A DNA stretch of 64,000 bases from DATDAH01 sp963725155 (GCA_963725155.1 CAVRXU010000003.1:1-64000), one strand, 5' to 3'; shown: positions 9,356 to 17,729, counted from the stretch's first letter. Translations and numbers: made by a program. Notes: generated from the sequence alone by a model not told the origin.

Positions 9356-9358
9356 GGG
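9318..9358. repeat. 41-bp direct repeat, left copy (putative attL) in tRNA-Thr
   Basis: These 41 bp run from the tRNA anticodon loop to 3 bp outside its 5' end and are identical to 16837-16877; identity stops sharply on both sides. This is the layout of an attachment core, with crossover at the anticodon loop and the 5' half of the tRNA rebuilt by the incoming element. Confidence 0.7.
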
Positions 9359-9453
9359 TAATTGCCTGTGACCAGGGCAAACGCCTAACCTACTTCCTGC
9401 CTTGCGCGAGGACAGCGCTCACACAGTGGACAAGTTCGGCCGCTGCGAAGGAC

Positions 9454-9937
9454 ATGCCTGGTCAGATCGAAGGCGTGAAGACGGGTCAGAGCCTAGAGCC
9501 TTCCCAAGCTGACCCGATCGACTCTTTCGCCCGGGGCCTTCGGGCACGGAACCGCTCCGCCCGCACCATCAAAGTCCTACTGCGACACCGCCAACCGGTT
9601 CGTGACCTTCCTCCAGGACCAAGGGATGCCAACCTCGCCGACCGCCGTCACCCGGGAACACGTCGAGACCTACATCGCCGACCAACTCGACCGGTTCACA
9701 CCTTCGACGACCGCCACCCGCTACCGATGCCTCCAGCAGTATTTCCGGTGGCTCGACGACGAAGGAGAGATTCCCTCGTCACCGATGGCGAAGATGTCGC
9801 CACCGCAGCTCACCGACCAGCCCGTCGATGTGGTGAACCAGGGCGACCTCCGCACGTGGTTGGCCTCGTGCTCGGGAAAGACCTTCGACGACCGGCGGGA
9901 CACGGCCATCCTCATGCTCTTCATCGACACGGGCATG
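9454..9937 (+). pseudogene. tyrosine recombinase (integrase) N-terminal remnant
   Basis: From ATG 9454 the protein shows the N-terminal SAM-like core-binding domain of XerC/D-type recombinases: FARGLRARNRSARTIK, then in the next frame FVTFLQDQG, YIADQL, TRYRCLQQYFRWLDDEGEI and DTAILMLFIDTGM. Removing one A from the AAA run at about 9568 joins the frames. Similarity ends at LFIDTGM, exactly where the catalytic domain (R..HxxR..Y) should begin; unrelated sigma-factor sequence follows. So this is a truncated, frameshifted integrase, consistent with a dead integrative element next to tRNA-Thr. Confidence 0.7.
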
Positions 9938-9942
9938 TTCTC

Positions 9943-10200
9943 CTCGCCGACGTGTTCCGGGAGCCCTACGCCGATATCGCCGCCTTCGGCAAGCGTGAGG
10001 GCGCCTGTCGCCAGATCGCGAGCCGCGCCCGGCGCAAGGTGCGGGCCGCCCGGCCCCCGGAGGTCGCCCCAGCGGGGCCGGAGATCACGGGCTGTTCGTC
10101 ATCGGCGGCGACGTGCGTGCAGGACGGATCTTCGCCCTCCCGCGCCCTGCGGAACCCCAACAAGCTGACGCACCTCGAGGAGCCGACGACCCTCTGGTGA
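9943..10200 (+). pseudogene. ECF41 (SigJ-like) sigma factor, C-terminal remnant
   Basis: Fused directly after the integrase remnant. The first frame reads LADVFREPYADIAAFGKREG then ACRQIASRARRKVR, which is sigma region 4 of ECF41 factors. After a deletion and frame changes it reads GLFVIGGDVRAGRIFAL and then RVLRNPNKLTHL, matching the NPDKL-type motif that ends the ECF41 SnoaL-like extension. Regions 2 and 3 and most of the extension are missing. It is a decayed gene end. ECF41 factors normally pair with a carboxymuconolactone-decarboxylase or oxidoreductase gene; none is adjacent inside the island. Confidence 0.65.
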
Positions 10201-10232
10201 TCGTCCGGTCCGCCCCCGCCGGCGGACCCGGA

Positions 10233-10925
10233 TCAGGTCAGGGTGCCGCGCAGGAGGCTGTTGCCGGAGTGCTCTTCCTGGCCGGCCTCCTGCAGCGAGA
10301 TGTCCACGACGTCGTACTCGTCGGGGTCGACGCCGTCGGGCACGGGCGCCTCGGTCGAGCCCGTCATTGGGCCGAGCGAGACCGGCTCGGCCGAGGGGTT
10401 CGAGGGGTCGAGCAGCCAGAGCTCGTAGTGCCGGCCCGCCGGGGCGGGGGTCATGTCGCGGGCCTCGAGGACCAGTTCGAGGTGGTCGTCGGTCCGCACC
10501 AGCTCCACGTCGGCGGACGCCTCCCCCACCGGGCCGAGGGGCTGGAGGGTGGCGGCCGCCACCAGCTCGGTGCCGCTGCCCGAGGACGAGCCGTCGCGGA
10601 GGGCCAAGGCGATCCCGGCGATCAGGACGGCCGCGGCGGCCACGGCGCCGACGACCCAGGCCTGGTGACGGCGGCGGGCTCGCCGCTCGCCCAGCCGCAC
10701 GACCGTGGTCCCTGTTGTCCCTGCGACGTCGCCAGGGTGGGCGGCGCCGGTCGTCGGCACCGCGTCGTCGTTGAGGGCGGCGCTGATCCCGGCCCAGACC
10801 TCCGCTGGGGGGTCGACCCGGGCCTCGTCGTCGGGCTCCAGGGCGTCGAGGGCCCGCCGCAGCCGGGTCCGCTCGGCGGAGGTCACGCCCAGCTCCTCGA
10901 GGGCGCTGCGGTCACGGCTCGACAT
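10233..10925 (-). CDS. anti-sigma factor, RskA (SigK-regulator) type
   Basis: 230 residues. A cytoplasmic N-terminal region (about 1-85), one transmembrane helix (about 88-108, WVVGAVAAAAVLIAGIALAL) and an extracytoplasmic RskA C-terminal domain with the typical YELWLLDP phrase. It would hold its partner sigma factor at the membrane until regulated proteolysis releases it. It overlaps the 3' end of the ECF sigma gene by 14 bp, so the two are co-translated and stoichiometric. The order sigma, anti-sigma and nearby fasciclin protein recalls the mycobacterial sigK-rskA-mpt70/83 system. Confidence 0.82.
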   Translation of the reverse strand: MSSRDRSALEELGVTSAERTRLRRALDALEPDDEARVDPPAEVWAGISAALNDDAVPTTGAAHPGDVAGTTGTTVVRLGERRARRRHQAWVVGAVAAAAVLIAGIALALRDGSSSGSGTELVAAATLQPLGPVGEASADVELVRTDDHLELVLEARDMTPAPAGRHYELWLLDPSNPSAEPVSLGPMTGSTEAPVPDGVDPDEYDVVDISLQEAGQEEHSGNSLLRGTLT

Positions 10926-11514
10926 CGTCGAACCCTCCCAGGTGGCGCCGCAGGTGCTCGAGCCCGCGGCGGATGTCGCTCTTGACCGTGCCGAGCGGGA
11001 CGCCGGTCCGCTCGGCGATGTCGGCGTGGGTGAGGTCCTCGAAGAATGCGAGGTGGATCATATGGCGGGCCCGCTCGGACAGGCCGGCGAGGGCCTCGGC
11101 CAGGACCATGCGCTCACCGATGGCCGTGACGTCGCTGGCCTCCACGGCCCGGTCGAAGGGGGTCACCCCGGCCTCGGCGCCGGCGGCGTCCACCAAGTCG
11201 GCGTGCCGACCCTCGGCCCGCAGGATGTCGATGACCTTGAAGCGGGCGATCCCCAGGAGCCAGCCGGCGAGGGTGCCGGCGTCGGGCCGGTAGCGATCCC
11301 GGGACCGCCAGGCGGCCAGGAACACGTCCTGGGTGGCGTCGGCGGCCCGACCGGCATCGAGGGACCGCCGGCAGAACGAGTGCACCAGCGCCCCGTGCTC
11401 GGCGTACACCTCCTCGATCGCCCCGGGGTCGCCGGCGGCGAACCGGTGGGCGAGCGGCGACCCGCCCGTTCGGTCGGGCGCCACCCGCTGCGGGGCATCG
11501 GCCATAACCAACAC
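10912..11514 (-). CDS. ECF RNA polymerase sigma factor, SigK-like
   Basis: 200 residues with sigma region 2 (VYAEHGALVHSFCRRSL, DATQDVFLAAWRSRDRYRP, GWLLGIARFKVIDILR) and region 4 (LSERARHMIHLAFFEDLTHA then DIAERTGVPLGTVKSDIRRG). Paired with the RskA-type anti-sigma factor immediately downstream. The GTG start at 11512-11514 has GGGAAGGA seven bases upstream; an in-frame ATG three codons later lacks this spacing. Likely target, by analogy to SigK of mycobacteria, is the fasciclin gene located 119 bp upstream on the same strand. Confidence 0.85.
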   Translation of the reverse strand: MLVMADAPQRVAPDRTGGSPLAHRFAAGDPGAIEEVYAEHGALVHSFCRRSLDAGRAADATQDVFLAAWRSRDRYRPDAGTLAGWLLGIARFKVIDILRAEGRHADLVDAAGAEAGVTPFDRAVEASDVTAIGERMVLAEALAGLSERARHMIHLAFFEDLTHADIAERTGVPLGTVKSDIRRGLEHLRRHLGGFDDVEP

Positions 11515-11633
11515 GGTAGATCCTTCCCTCTCGAGGCCGGCAGCGGACGCAGTGACCGAGCCGGCACGGACCGCTCGGGGCGGGGCACGGTCGGGGAGAA
11601 CCGTGCCCCGCCTCGCTGGCGGGAGACCGGTGG

Positions 11634-12263
11634 CTACAGGTCGACCGGCAGGAGCACCTTGTTGATGCTGTGGATGACGCCGTTGGAGGTCCAGATGTTC
11701 AGCGGCTCCACCAGCTGGGGGTTGATGAAGTCGGGATCCCGATCGCGGAGCACGGTGCTGCCGGGCTCGTGGCGGATGGGGATGCGGGCCAGCGTCGGGA
11801 AGCGCTCGGCAGGCAGGACCCGGCGCACGCCCCGGGCATCCGGGGTGACGTGGTACTGCAGGATGGTGGTGAGGACCGGGATGGGGTCACCGCCGCCGAG
11901 CTCGGTCAGCGCCGCCACCAGGAAGTTCCAGGCGCCCTCCTCGTCGGTGGCCAGGCCGGTGAAGCCGAGGTCGCGAGCGGTCCGGACGAACGCCCGGTCC
12001 TTCGGTGCCCAGACGGTCACGTCGAGGTCGGGCGTGTCGAGGGTCTCGACGAGGTCGGCGGCGGTCAGGGCCGCCAGCAGGACGTCGAAGTCGCCGGCCC
12101 GCTCGTCGAACCCGCTACCGCTCTGGGCGACGACGTCGGCGATCGTCGGGTTGCCCTGGGTCGTTGCCGGGCGGGCGTTGGCCGGGCCGGCGAACGAGGT
12201 GACGAAGACCGACGCCGCGGCCGCAACGGCGGCCACGCCGATCGTGAAGCGCTTCTTGCTCAT
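11634..12263 (-). CDS. secreted fasciclin-domain protein
   Basis: 209 residues. A Sec signal peptide (MSKKRFTIGVAAVAAAASVF to an ANA cleavage site near residue 30) is followed by one FAS1 domain: NPTIADVVAQ, FDVLLAALTAADL, DVTVWAPKDRAF, ILQYHVTP and the closing NGVIHSINKVLLP. FAS1 proteins mediate adhesion outside the cell; MPT70/MPT83 of mycobacteria belong here and depend on SigK. GGAGGACAC precedes the ATG. It lies just upstream of the ECF sigma/anti-sigma pair on the same strand. The longer reading frame upstream of this ATG overlaps the TetR gene and is spurious. Confidence 0.88.
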   Translation of the reverse strand: MSKKRFTIGVAAVAAAASVFVTSFAGPANARPATTQGNPTIADVVAQSGSGFDERAGDFDVLLAALTAADLVETLDTPDLDVTVWAPKDRAFVRTARDLGFTGLATDEEGAWNFLVAALTELGGGDPIPVLTTILQYHVTPDARGVRRVLPAERFPTLARIPIRHEPGSTVLRDRDPDFINPQLVEPLNIWTSNGVIHSINKVLLPVDL

Positions 12264-12352
12264 GTGTCCTCCTGGACAAGTGAAGTTGTTTAGCACTAAA
12301 TCGTGCGCAGAGCCCTGTCTGGATGCATGCATCTCGAAAGACTTCCTCGCCG

Positions 12353-12994
12353 TCAGGCGGGGACGGTGCCGGCCAACCCGTCGACGACGAGGTCGACGGC
12401 CGTCTCGACGTACTGGTCGAGGTCGAGCGGACGGCAGGTGTGCCCGAACAGCGGGTCCTGGTGGAGCAGCGCGACCAGCAGCGGGCCGAGGAAGGCCAAC
12501 GCCGCCTCGCGGAGCGGCAGGTCCTCGGGGAGCTCGCCTCGCTCGACGTGCACGGCGAGGCGCGCCTCCGTCGCCTGGACCAGCGGCTCCACGACCGTGG
12601 TCACGGCGGCGGGGCCGTGGCCCGGGTGGGTGAGGCCCTCCGCCATGCCGTTGGCGAACAGCCGCCCGACCCCGGCGAACCGCCAGGCGCCGACGAAGTC
12701 CCGGGCGACGGTGCGCAGCGACTCCCGCACCCCCATCCCCACGGGGACGACGGTGATCGCCTCCAGGTGCGGGGCGCCCTCGGCGGCGACGGCCTCGAGG
12801 GCGGCGTCGACCGCCCCGTCCCGGTCCCCGAAGTAGTACTTCAGCGTCGTGTGGCTGACGCCGGCGCCCTCGGCCAGCTGCTTGAACGTGGCGGGCGTCC
12901 CGCCGGCGGTCCGCAGGTTCTCGGCGACGGCGATCGCCAGGCGGTGCCTCGTCTCCTCGTAGTCGCGGTTCCTGGCGCCGGTGGTGCGCGGCAT
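12353..12994 (-). CDS. TetR-family transcriptional regulator
   Basis: 213 residues. TetR-type N-terminus RHRLAIAVAENLRTAGGTPA followed by FKQLAEGAGVSHTTLKYYFG, then a helical ligand domain. It is divergent from the ABC exporter genes across a 93-bp gap, so it most likely represses them and itself. The effector is unknown. Confidence 0.82.
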   Translation of the reverse strand: MPRTTGARNRDYEETRHRLAIAVAENLRTAGGTPATFKQLAEGAGVSHTTLKYYFGDRDGAVDAALEAVAAEGAPHLEAITVVPVGMGVRESLRTVARDFVGAWRFAGVGRLFANGMAEGLTHPGHGPAAVTTVVEPLVQATEARLAVHVERGELPEDLPLREAALAFLGPLLVALLHQDPLFGHTCRPLDLDQYVETAVDLVVDGLAGTVPA

Positions 12995-13087
12995 CGGATA
13001 GATGCTTACAACGACACGAACCTATTGACAAGCCTCCGACGCCGTGACATAGATGTGCGCCGTGACACGAGGAAATGGATCGACGCT
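12995..13087 (+). promoter_or_regulatory. intergenic promoter/operator for the ABC exporter
   Basis: TTGACA at 13025-13030 is a good -35 box; CATAGA (13048-13053), 17 bp later, is a weak -10. GCCGTGACA occurs at 13041-13049 and 13059-13067, 18 bp apart, overlapping and following the putative -10, which is a plausible place for the divergent TetR to bind. GAGGAAATGG lies upstream of the permease start. Confidence 0.4.
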
Positions 13088-14212
13088 ATGACGCTGCTCG
13101 CGTTCGCCGAGCTCCGCCGGGCGAAGGCCCGCTTCGGCGTGCTGATCGTCGCCGTGGCCCTGCTGGCGTTCCTCATCCTCGCCCAGCAGGCGCTGCGGGA
13201 CAGCCTGCTGCGCCAGTTCGTCGGCGGCATCCGCAACCAGTCGGCGGCGGTGCTGGTGTTCGACGTCGACGGCCGCCGGTTCCTCCAGGCCAGCACGATC
13301 ACGCTCGAGCTCGAGGAGGCCGTCCAGCAGGTGGAGGGCGTCGACGAGATGGGCCGGATCTGGCAGGGCACCTACCCCGTGACCACCGGCGGCGAGGTCG
13401 AGGCGGCGTCGGTGGCGGCCTGGGACACCGACGGCGTCGGGTCCCCGTCCCGCCTGACCTCGGGCCGGTTCCCGTCGGCCCCACGGGAGGTCGTCGCCAA
13501 CGCCGAGGACGCGGACCGGGGCTTCGGCCTGGGCGCGGAGCTGCGGGTCGAGCCCGCCGGCCTCCCGCTGACCGTGGTGGGCCTGGCCGACGACGTCGGG
13601 CTCAATGTGGCGCCGACGGTGTGGACCGACTTCGAGACCTACCTGTCGGTGGCCCGCACCCGGAACCCGACGTTGGGGGAGGACCTCCGCCCCAACGCCC
13701 TGGGGGTCCGACCGGCCGACGGGGTCTCGGCGTCCGACCTGGCCACCCGTATCAACGAGGCCGATCCCGACCTGGACGCCCTCCCCCGGGGCGAGGCCGC
13801 CGACCGCAACCCCGGCGTGGAGAGCATCACGCTCTCGTTCAACGTCATCTTCGGGCTCTTCGCCGCCGTCGTCCCGCTCGCCGTCGGTCTCTTCTTCCTG
13901 ATCCTCACCACGCAGAAGGCGCCGAGCCTGGTGGTGCTGCGGGCCGTGGGGGCCCCGGTCCGCCGCCTGGTCGGCAGCATCATGATCCAGGTCGCGGTGG
14001 TCCTGGCCGCCAGCATCGGGCTCGCCACCGTCCTCTACGCGCTGTTCGCCCGGACCCGGATCGACGGACTCGCCATCGCCTTCGACCCGGGAGCGCTGCT
14101 GACCTGGGCGACGGTCCTCGCCGTCCTCGGGCTCGCCAGCGCGGTGGCGTCGGCCCGGCGGGTCCTCGCCGTCGAGCCCGCCCTCGCCCTCAGCGGGGGA
14201 CTGGACCGATGA
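13088..14212 (+). CDS. ABC transporter permease, FtsX/MacB type
   Basis: 374 residues. One N-terminal transmembrane helix (VLIVAVALLAFLILAQ) is followed by a ~200-residue extracytoplasmic MacB-like domain and three C-terminal helices (FNVIFGLFAAVVPLAVGLFF, MIQVAVVLAASIGLATVLY, LTWATVLAVLGLASAVASA). This is the FtsX-domain topology of mechanotransmission exporters. The stop overlaps the next permease start (ATGA). Together with the paralogue and ATPase it forms a three-gene exporter, perhaps for lipid, peptide or drug, under the divergent TetR. Confidence 0.82.
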   Translation: MTLLAFAELRRAKARFGVLIVAVALLAFLILAQQALRDSLLRQFVGGIRNQSAAVLVFDVDGRRFLQASTITLELEEAVQQVEGVDEMGRIWQGTYPVTTGGEVEAASVAAWDTDGVGSPSRLTSGRFPSAPREVVANAEDADRGFGLGAELRVEPAGLPLTVVGLADDVGLNVAPTVWTDFETYLSVARTRNPTLGEDLRPNALGVRPADGVSASDLATRINEADPDLDALPRGEAADRNPGVESITLSFNVIFGLFAAVVPLAVGLFFLILTTQKAPSLVVLRAVGAPVRRLVGSIMIQVAVVLAASIGLATVLYALFARTRIDGLAIAFDPGALLTWATVLAVLGLASAVASARRVLAVEPALALSGGLDR

Positions 14213-15315
14213 GGCTCGGGGTGCGGGAGCTGCGGCGCCGTCCCGGCCGCTTCGCCGGCGCCGGGGCCGTGCTCACCCTGGTCGCCGTGCTGCTGGTCTT
14301 CCTCGGCGGCCTGGCCGACGGCCTCAACGCCAACAACGACAGCGCCGTGCGGGCCCAGCCGGGCGAGCTGGTCGTCTTCGCCGCCACCGCCGACCGCACC
14401 ATCCCGCAGAGCGCGGTCGACGCTGAGCAGCGGGTCGAGGTGCTCCGCGTCCCCGGTGTGGAGGCCGTCGGTGGCCTCGACCTCCTGCAGGTCGGCGCCC
14501 GGCTCCCGGACCGCGACGCCCGCGACATCGTCGACGTCGGCCTGTTCGCCCACGAGCTGCCGGTCGACGGCGCCTCACCCCTTCCCCGTGGCCAGGTCTG
14601 GGCCGACCGGGTTCTCGCCGCCCGGGGCATCGAGGAGGGCATGACCGTCCGCCTCGGCCCGGCTCGGGTCCCCGTCGAGCTCGCCGGCTTCGTCGACGGC
14701 ACCGGCTACCAGGGGCAGGGGACGCTGTGGGCGTCGCCCGAGACGTTCGCCGAGGTCGCCACCGCCACGGCATCGGGCGACTCGCTCGCCCCCGGGACCA
14801 GCCGGGTGCTGGTGGTCGACGTGGCGGACGGCGCCACCGCCGACCAGGTGGCCGACGCCGTCGACCGCGCGCTGGACGGCGCCACCGAGACTCTGACCCG
14901 TGACGAGGCGGCCGACGCCGTGCTCGACGTCGGTGGTGGCGTCCTCAACGCCATCGTCGGGCTGACGGCGGGCATCGCCGTCCTCGTCGTGGCCCTCTTC
15001 TTCGCCCTGCTCACGCTGGAGCGGGCCCCGCTCTTCGCCGTCCTCAAGGCCTTCGGCGCCCGCACCCGCACCCTCTTCGCCGGGGTCGTGACGCAGGCAG
15101 TCGCCCTGGCCGCCGTCGCCGGGATCGTGGCCGTGGGCCTCGGCGTCCTCGTCGACCGGGCGATAGACCCCGGGGCCATCCCCTTCCAGCTCTCGACCGT
15201 CCGGGCCGTGGCCAGCGTCGTCCAACTCCTCGTCGCCGCCCTGATCGGCTCCGCCCTCTGCATCCGCCGGATCGCCCGCACCGACCCCGTCACCACCATC
15301 GGGAGGACCCCATGA
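14209..15315 (+). CDS. ABC transporter permease, FtsX/MacB type (second subunit)
   Basis: 368 residues with the same layout as its neighbour: an N-terminal helix (AVLTLVAVLLVFLGGLADGL), a periplasmic-type domain, and three C-terminal helices (AIVGLTAGIAVLVVALFFAL, VVTQAVALAAVAGIVAVGLG, VVQLLVAALIGSALC). Sequence divergence from the first permease suggests a heterodimeric exporter. It ends inside the start of the ATPase gene (ATGA), so all three subunits are translationally coupled. Confidence 0.82.
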   Translation: MRLGVRELRRRPGRFAGAGAVLTLVAVLLVFLGGLADGLNANNDSAVRAQPGELVVFAATADRTIPQSAVDAEQRVEVLRVPGVEAVGGLDLLQVGARLPDRDARDIVDVGLFAHELPVDGASPLPRGQVWADRVLAARGIEEGMTVRLGPARVPVELAGFVDGTGYQGQGTLWASPETFAEVATATASGDSLAPGTSRVLVVDVADGATADQVADAVDRALDGATETLTRDEAADAVLDVGGGVLNAIVGLTAGIAVLVVALFFALLTLERAPLFAVLKAFGARTRTLFAGVVTQAVALAAVAGIVAVGLGVLVDRAIDPGAIPFQLSTVRAVASVVQLLVAALIGSALCIRRIARTDPVTTIGRTP

Positions 15316-16013
15316 CCGCGCCCTCGCTCGCCCTCACCGACATCACCAAGACCTACGAGGTGGGCGACGCCACCATCCGGGCTCTCGACGACGTCGATCT
15401 GCGGGTCGACGCCGGCGAGCTGGTCGCGCTCGTGGGGCCGTCGGGGTCGGGCAAGACCACCCTGTGCTCCATCGCCGGGGCCCTCCTCGAGCCGACCAGC
15501 GGCCGGGTGGAGGTCGGCGGCGTCGATATCACCGACTGGTCCCCGGCCCGGCGGACCACCTTCCGCCAGGGCAATGTCGGCTTCGTGTTCCAGACGGTGA
15601 ACCTCATCCCGTTCCTCACGGCGCGGGAAAACCTCCTGGTCGTCGACGAGGTGGGCCCCCGCCGCGGCCGGGCCGCCCGGCGCCGGGCCGAGCACCTGCT
15701 GGACGAGCTCGGCCTCGCCGACCGGGCGGGCAACCTCCCCGCCGAGCTCTCCGGCGGCCAGCGCCAGCGGGTCGCCATCAGCCGGGCGCTGATGAACGAG
15801 CCGACCGTCGTGCTCTTCGACGAGCCGACCAGCGCCCTCGACACCACGACCGGGGCGGCGGTCATGGACCTGATCCGCAGCGAGGTCAAGCGTCGGGACA
15901 CGGCGTCGATCGTCGTGACCCACGACCACCGGATCACGGCGTGGTGCGACCGCACCGTGGCCATCGGCGACGGGCGGATCGAGACCGCCGCCGAGCTGGC
16001 CGACGCCTCCTGA
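15312..16013 (+). CDS. ABC transporter ATP-binding protein, LolD/MacB type
   Basis: 233 residues. Walker A GPSGSGKTT (about 42-50), Q-loop FVFQTVNLIPF, signature LSGGQRQRV and Walker B VVLFDEPTSALD are all intact, with H-loop VVTHDHR. Length and motif spacing match LolD/MacB/FtsE-type ATPases that drive FtsX-fold permeases rather than importers. Last gene of the exporter operon; 84 bp separate it from the broken lipoprotein. Confidence 0.92.
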   Translation: MTAPSLALTDITKTYEVGDATIRALDDVDLRVDAGELVALVGPSGSGKTTLCSIAGALLEPTSGRVEVGGVDITDWSPARRTTFRQGNVGFVFQTVNLIPFLTARENLLVVDEVGPRRGRAARRRAEHLLDELGLADRAGNLPAELSGGQRQRVAISRALMNEPTVVLFDEPTSALDTTTGAAVMDLIRSEVKRRDTASIVVTHDHRITAWCDRTVAIGDGRIETAAELADAS

Positions 16014-16097
16014 GGCGCCGATCGTCGCCCGGTCAAGCCTCCCCGCGGGCTCCGCTACCGTCTCGGCGGGGACGGAGGCCGATCCGGGGGTGCGTCG

Positions 16098-16694
16098 GTG
16101 GTTTCGAGAGCGGCCCGCGCCGTGGTGGCGCTGAGCCTGGTCGCGGTGGCCTGCAGCAACGGCGGCGGTGACGACACCGGGTCGTCCTCCCCGACGACCA
16201 CCGGCACCGGCGGGGCCCAACCGGTCGAGATCGTCGACACCGGCGCCTGGCCCATGCACGCGGTCGACGGCCGCTACCGCGGCGCCAACGGACTCGGACC
16301 GGCCGACGTCAACGGCGACGGGCGGCGCGACTACGTCACCAACTACGAGTTCGACCAGCGGTGGATCCCGGGACCGCGGCCCTCCAGGCCCACAACGGCC
16401 TGCCCGTCGAGACCCGCTCCCTGCCGGCGGCCCCGGGCACCGGCGTGTCGTACACGGTGGAAGCGGCCGGCGGGGACTACCAGGTGTGGGCGCGCCTGTT
16501 CGCCCCGGCCCGGCGATCCGCTGCTGCTGGGCGACGACGGATCCGCCCCGGGCGACCGTTGGCGATGGGTCCGCGCCGCCGAGCCCCTCGCCCTCGACGC
16601 CGGCCGCCACGACCTGTCGCTGCAGGTGCGGGAACACGGCGTGGCGGTCGACCGCATCGTGCTCACCACCGATCGCTCGTTCCGACCGACGTAG
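16098..16694 (+). pseudogene. FG-GAP lipoprotein with two compensating frameshifts
   Basis: GTG 16098 opens a lipoprotein signal (VALSLVAVACSNGGG, lipobox Cys) and then one FG-GAP/VCBS-like calcium-binding stretch (GLGPADVNGDGRRDYVTNYE). At about 16365 the meaningful frame moves (PGTAALQAHNGLPVETRSL, YTVEAAGGDYQVWARLF) and at about 16515 it returns (DPLLLGDDGSAPGDRWRWV, HDLSLQVREHGVAVDRIVLT), a carbohydrate-binding-like beta domain. The two shifts cancel, so the original product was one secreted, probably glycan-binding lipoprotein. An FG-GAP propeller would need several repeats, so an internal deletion is also likely. Confidence 0.55.
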
Positions 16695-16836
16695 CCGCCG
16701 AACCCTTCCGGGCGCGGCGCCCGTCGCTTGGGTACGCCGAGTCGACACAGCAGACAACTGTGCCCCCGACGCTCGCCGACCTGCAGTGCCATGAGCGGCA
16801 TCCCGGCGATCCGCACAGCGCTCGGCGTCGGGATTC

Positions 16837-16877
16837 TTACGAGTGAGCCGCTCTACCGACTGAGCTACCCGGGCGGG
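16837..16877. repeat. 41-bp direct repeat, right copy (putative attR)
   Basis: Exact copy of 9318-9358, holding only the 5' half of tRNA-Thr up to the anticodon loop (minus-strand sense) plus 3 bp. The 3' half is absent, so it cannot fold into a tRNA. It marks the far end of the island. The rest of 16695-16931 shows no gene. Confidence 0.7.
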
Positions 16878-16931
16878 CCTGGACAGGGTAGAGGGTCCGT
16901 CCGGTCAGCCCCGCACGGTTGTGGCCCCGGA

Positions 16932-17675
16932 TCAGGCGGTGACGGTGACCTCATCGCCGACCTCGATCCGGCCGGGGGTGACCACGTCGAGGTAGAGGCC
17001 GAGGTCGTTGGCGTGGAGCTCCTCGAGGGCGGCATACATCGAGGCTTGGCGATCCAGGCCGGGTTGGGCCCGCAGCGGCATCGCACACCGACCCGTGGCC
17101 TTCCGCACGGTCAGCGCCGCGGTGCCGATCTGCAGCGTGGCCCCGATCCACGCGTCCTCGGCGAACGGCTCGAGGTCCCCGTCGACGACGAGGTTGGGGC
17201 GGAACCGCCGGATGTCCCAGTCGAGCTCGGCGAACGCCTCGGCGGCTCGGTCCAAGGTCGGGCGGGTCACCAGGTGGGCGGCGGCCACGTCCACGAAGCG
17301 ACCGGGCGGCGTCGGGATGCTGAAGTACTCCGCGTCGTCGTCGGGCGGGTCGAAGGTCATCTCGAAGCTCACTTCGGTGTCCGGCCCCGCCTCGGCCAAT
17401 TGGACGTCCCGCCCGAGCCAGGCTGAGAGCGCCCTGTCGGCGTCCGGCGCCGCCATCGGGACACGCGTGCCGTCGGGCATGGTGACGCCGTCGTCGTCCG
17501 CCGACGCCTGGAGCAGAGCGGACCACCGCTTGGCGCTCATCAGCCGACCGGACCCGTCGATCAGCCCCCAGCGCCGGTCCCCGGCGATGCCCTCGGCCGT
17601 GAGGTCCAGCGCGGGCACCTCCAGGCCCTGCATCGACTTCACGGGGTACCGGAACAGGTCGGTCACGGAGATCAC
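16932..17675 (-). CDS. MOSC-domain protein, molybdenum cofactor sulfurase-like
   Basis: 247 residues. N-terminal MOSC_N beta-barrel (LFRYPVKSMQGLEV, GIAGDRRWGLIDG) and a C-terminal MOSC domain (RFRPNLVVDGDLEPFAEDAW, IGTAALTVRKATGRCAMPLR), the latter with the conserved GRC Cys. The YiiM/YcbX-type family handles sulfur in Moco-dependent reduction. GTG 17675 gives the family-typical N-terminus; ATG 17726 would add 17 residues and reach into the antitoxin promoter. Divergent from vapB, unrelated in function. Confidence 0.85.
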   Translation of the reverse strand: MISVTDLFRYPVKSMQGLEVPALDLTAEGIAGDRRWGLIDGSGRLMSAKRWSALLQASADDDGVTMPDGTRVPMAAPDADRALSAWLGRDVQLAEAGPDTEVSFEMTFDPPDDDAEYFSIPTPPGRFVDVAAAHLVTRPTLDRAAEAFAELDWDIRRFRPNLVVDGDLEPFAEDAWIGATLQIGTAALTVRKATGRCAMPLRAQPGLDRQASMYAALEELHANDLGLYLDVVTPGRIEVGDEVTVTA

Positions 17676-17729
17676 GGCGACGACCGTATGGCCGTCAGGT
17701 GCTACCAGGAGGAATGGTAGGCTCATGCC

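Larger units (their letters stand above)
9318..16877. mobile_element. probable tRNA-Thr integrated island, 7.5 kb, immobile
   Basis: Bounded by the exact 41-bp repeats. Immediately inside the left end lies a tyrosine recombinase remnant (9454-9937), in the usual position for an integrase beside its att site. Cargo is an ECF41 remnant, an ECF sigma/anti-sigma pair, a fasciclin protein, a TetR regulator, an ABC exporter and a broken FG-GAP lipoprotein. The recombinase has lost its catalytic domain, so the element cannot move by itself. The cargo could be an old island or host genes trapped between two tRNA copies. The stretches 9181-9282 and 9359-9453 show no gene beyond the tRNA and its probable promoter. 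Confidence 0.55.

Noticed and set aside
11634..13031. 465-residue version of the fasciclin protein
   Set aside because: The added N-terminus overlaps the TetR gene out of frame; the signal peptide and ribosome site support the start at 12263.
14706..16757. 683-residue minus-strand frame opposite the ABC exporter
   Set aside because: Opposite-strand shadow of the permease and ATPase genes, without a recognisable domain.
16837..16877. Second tRNA-Thr gene
   Set aside because: Only the 5' half is present; it is a duplicated attachment core, not a functional tRNA.
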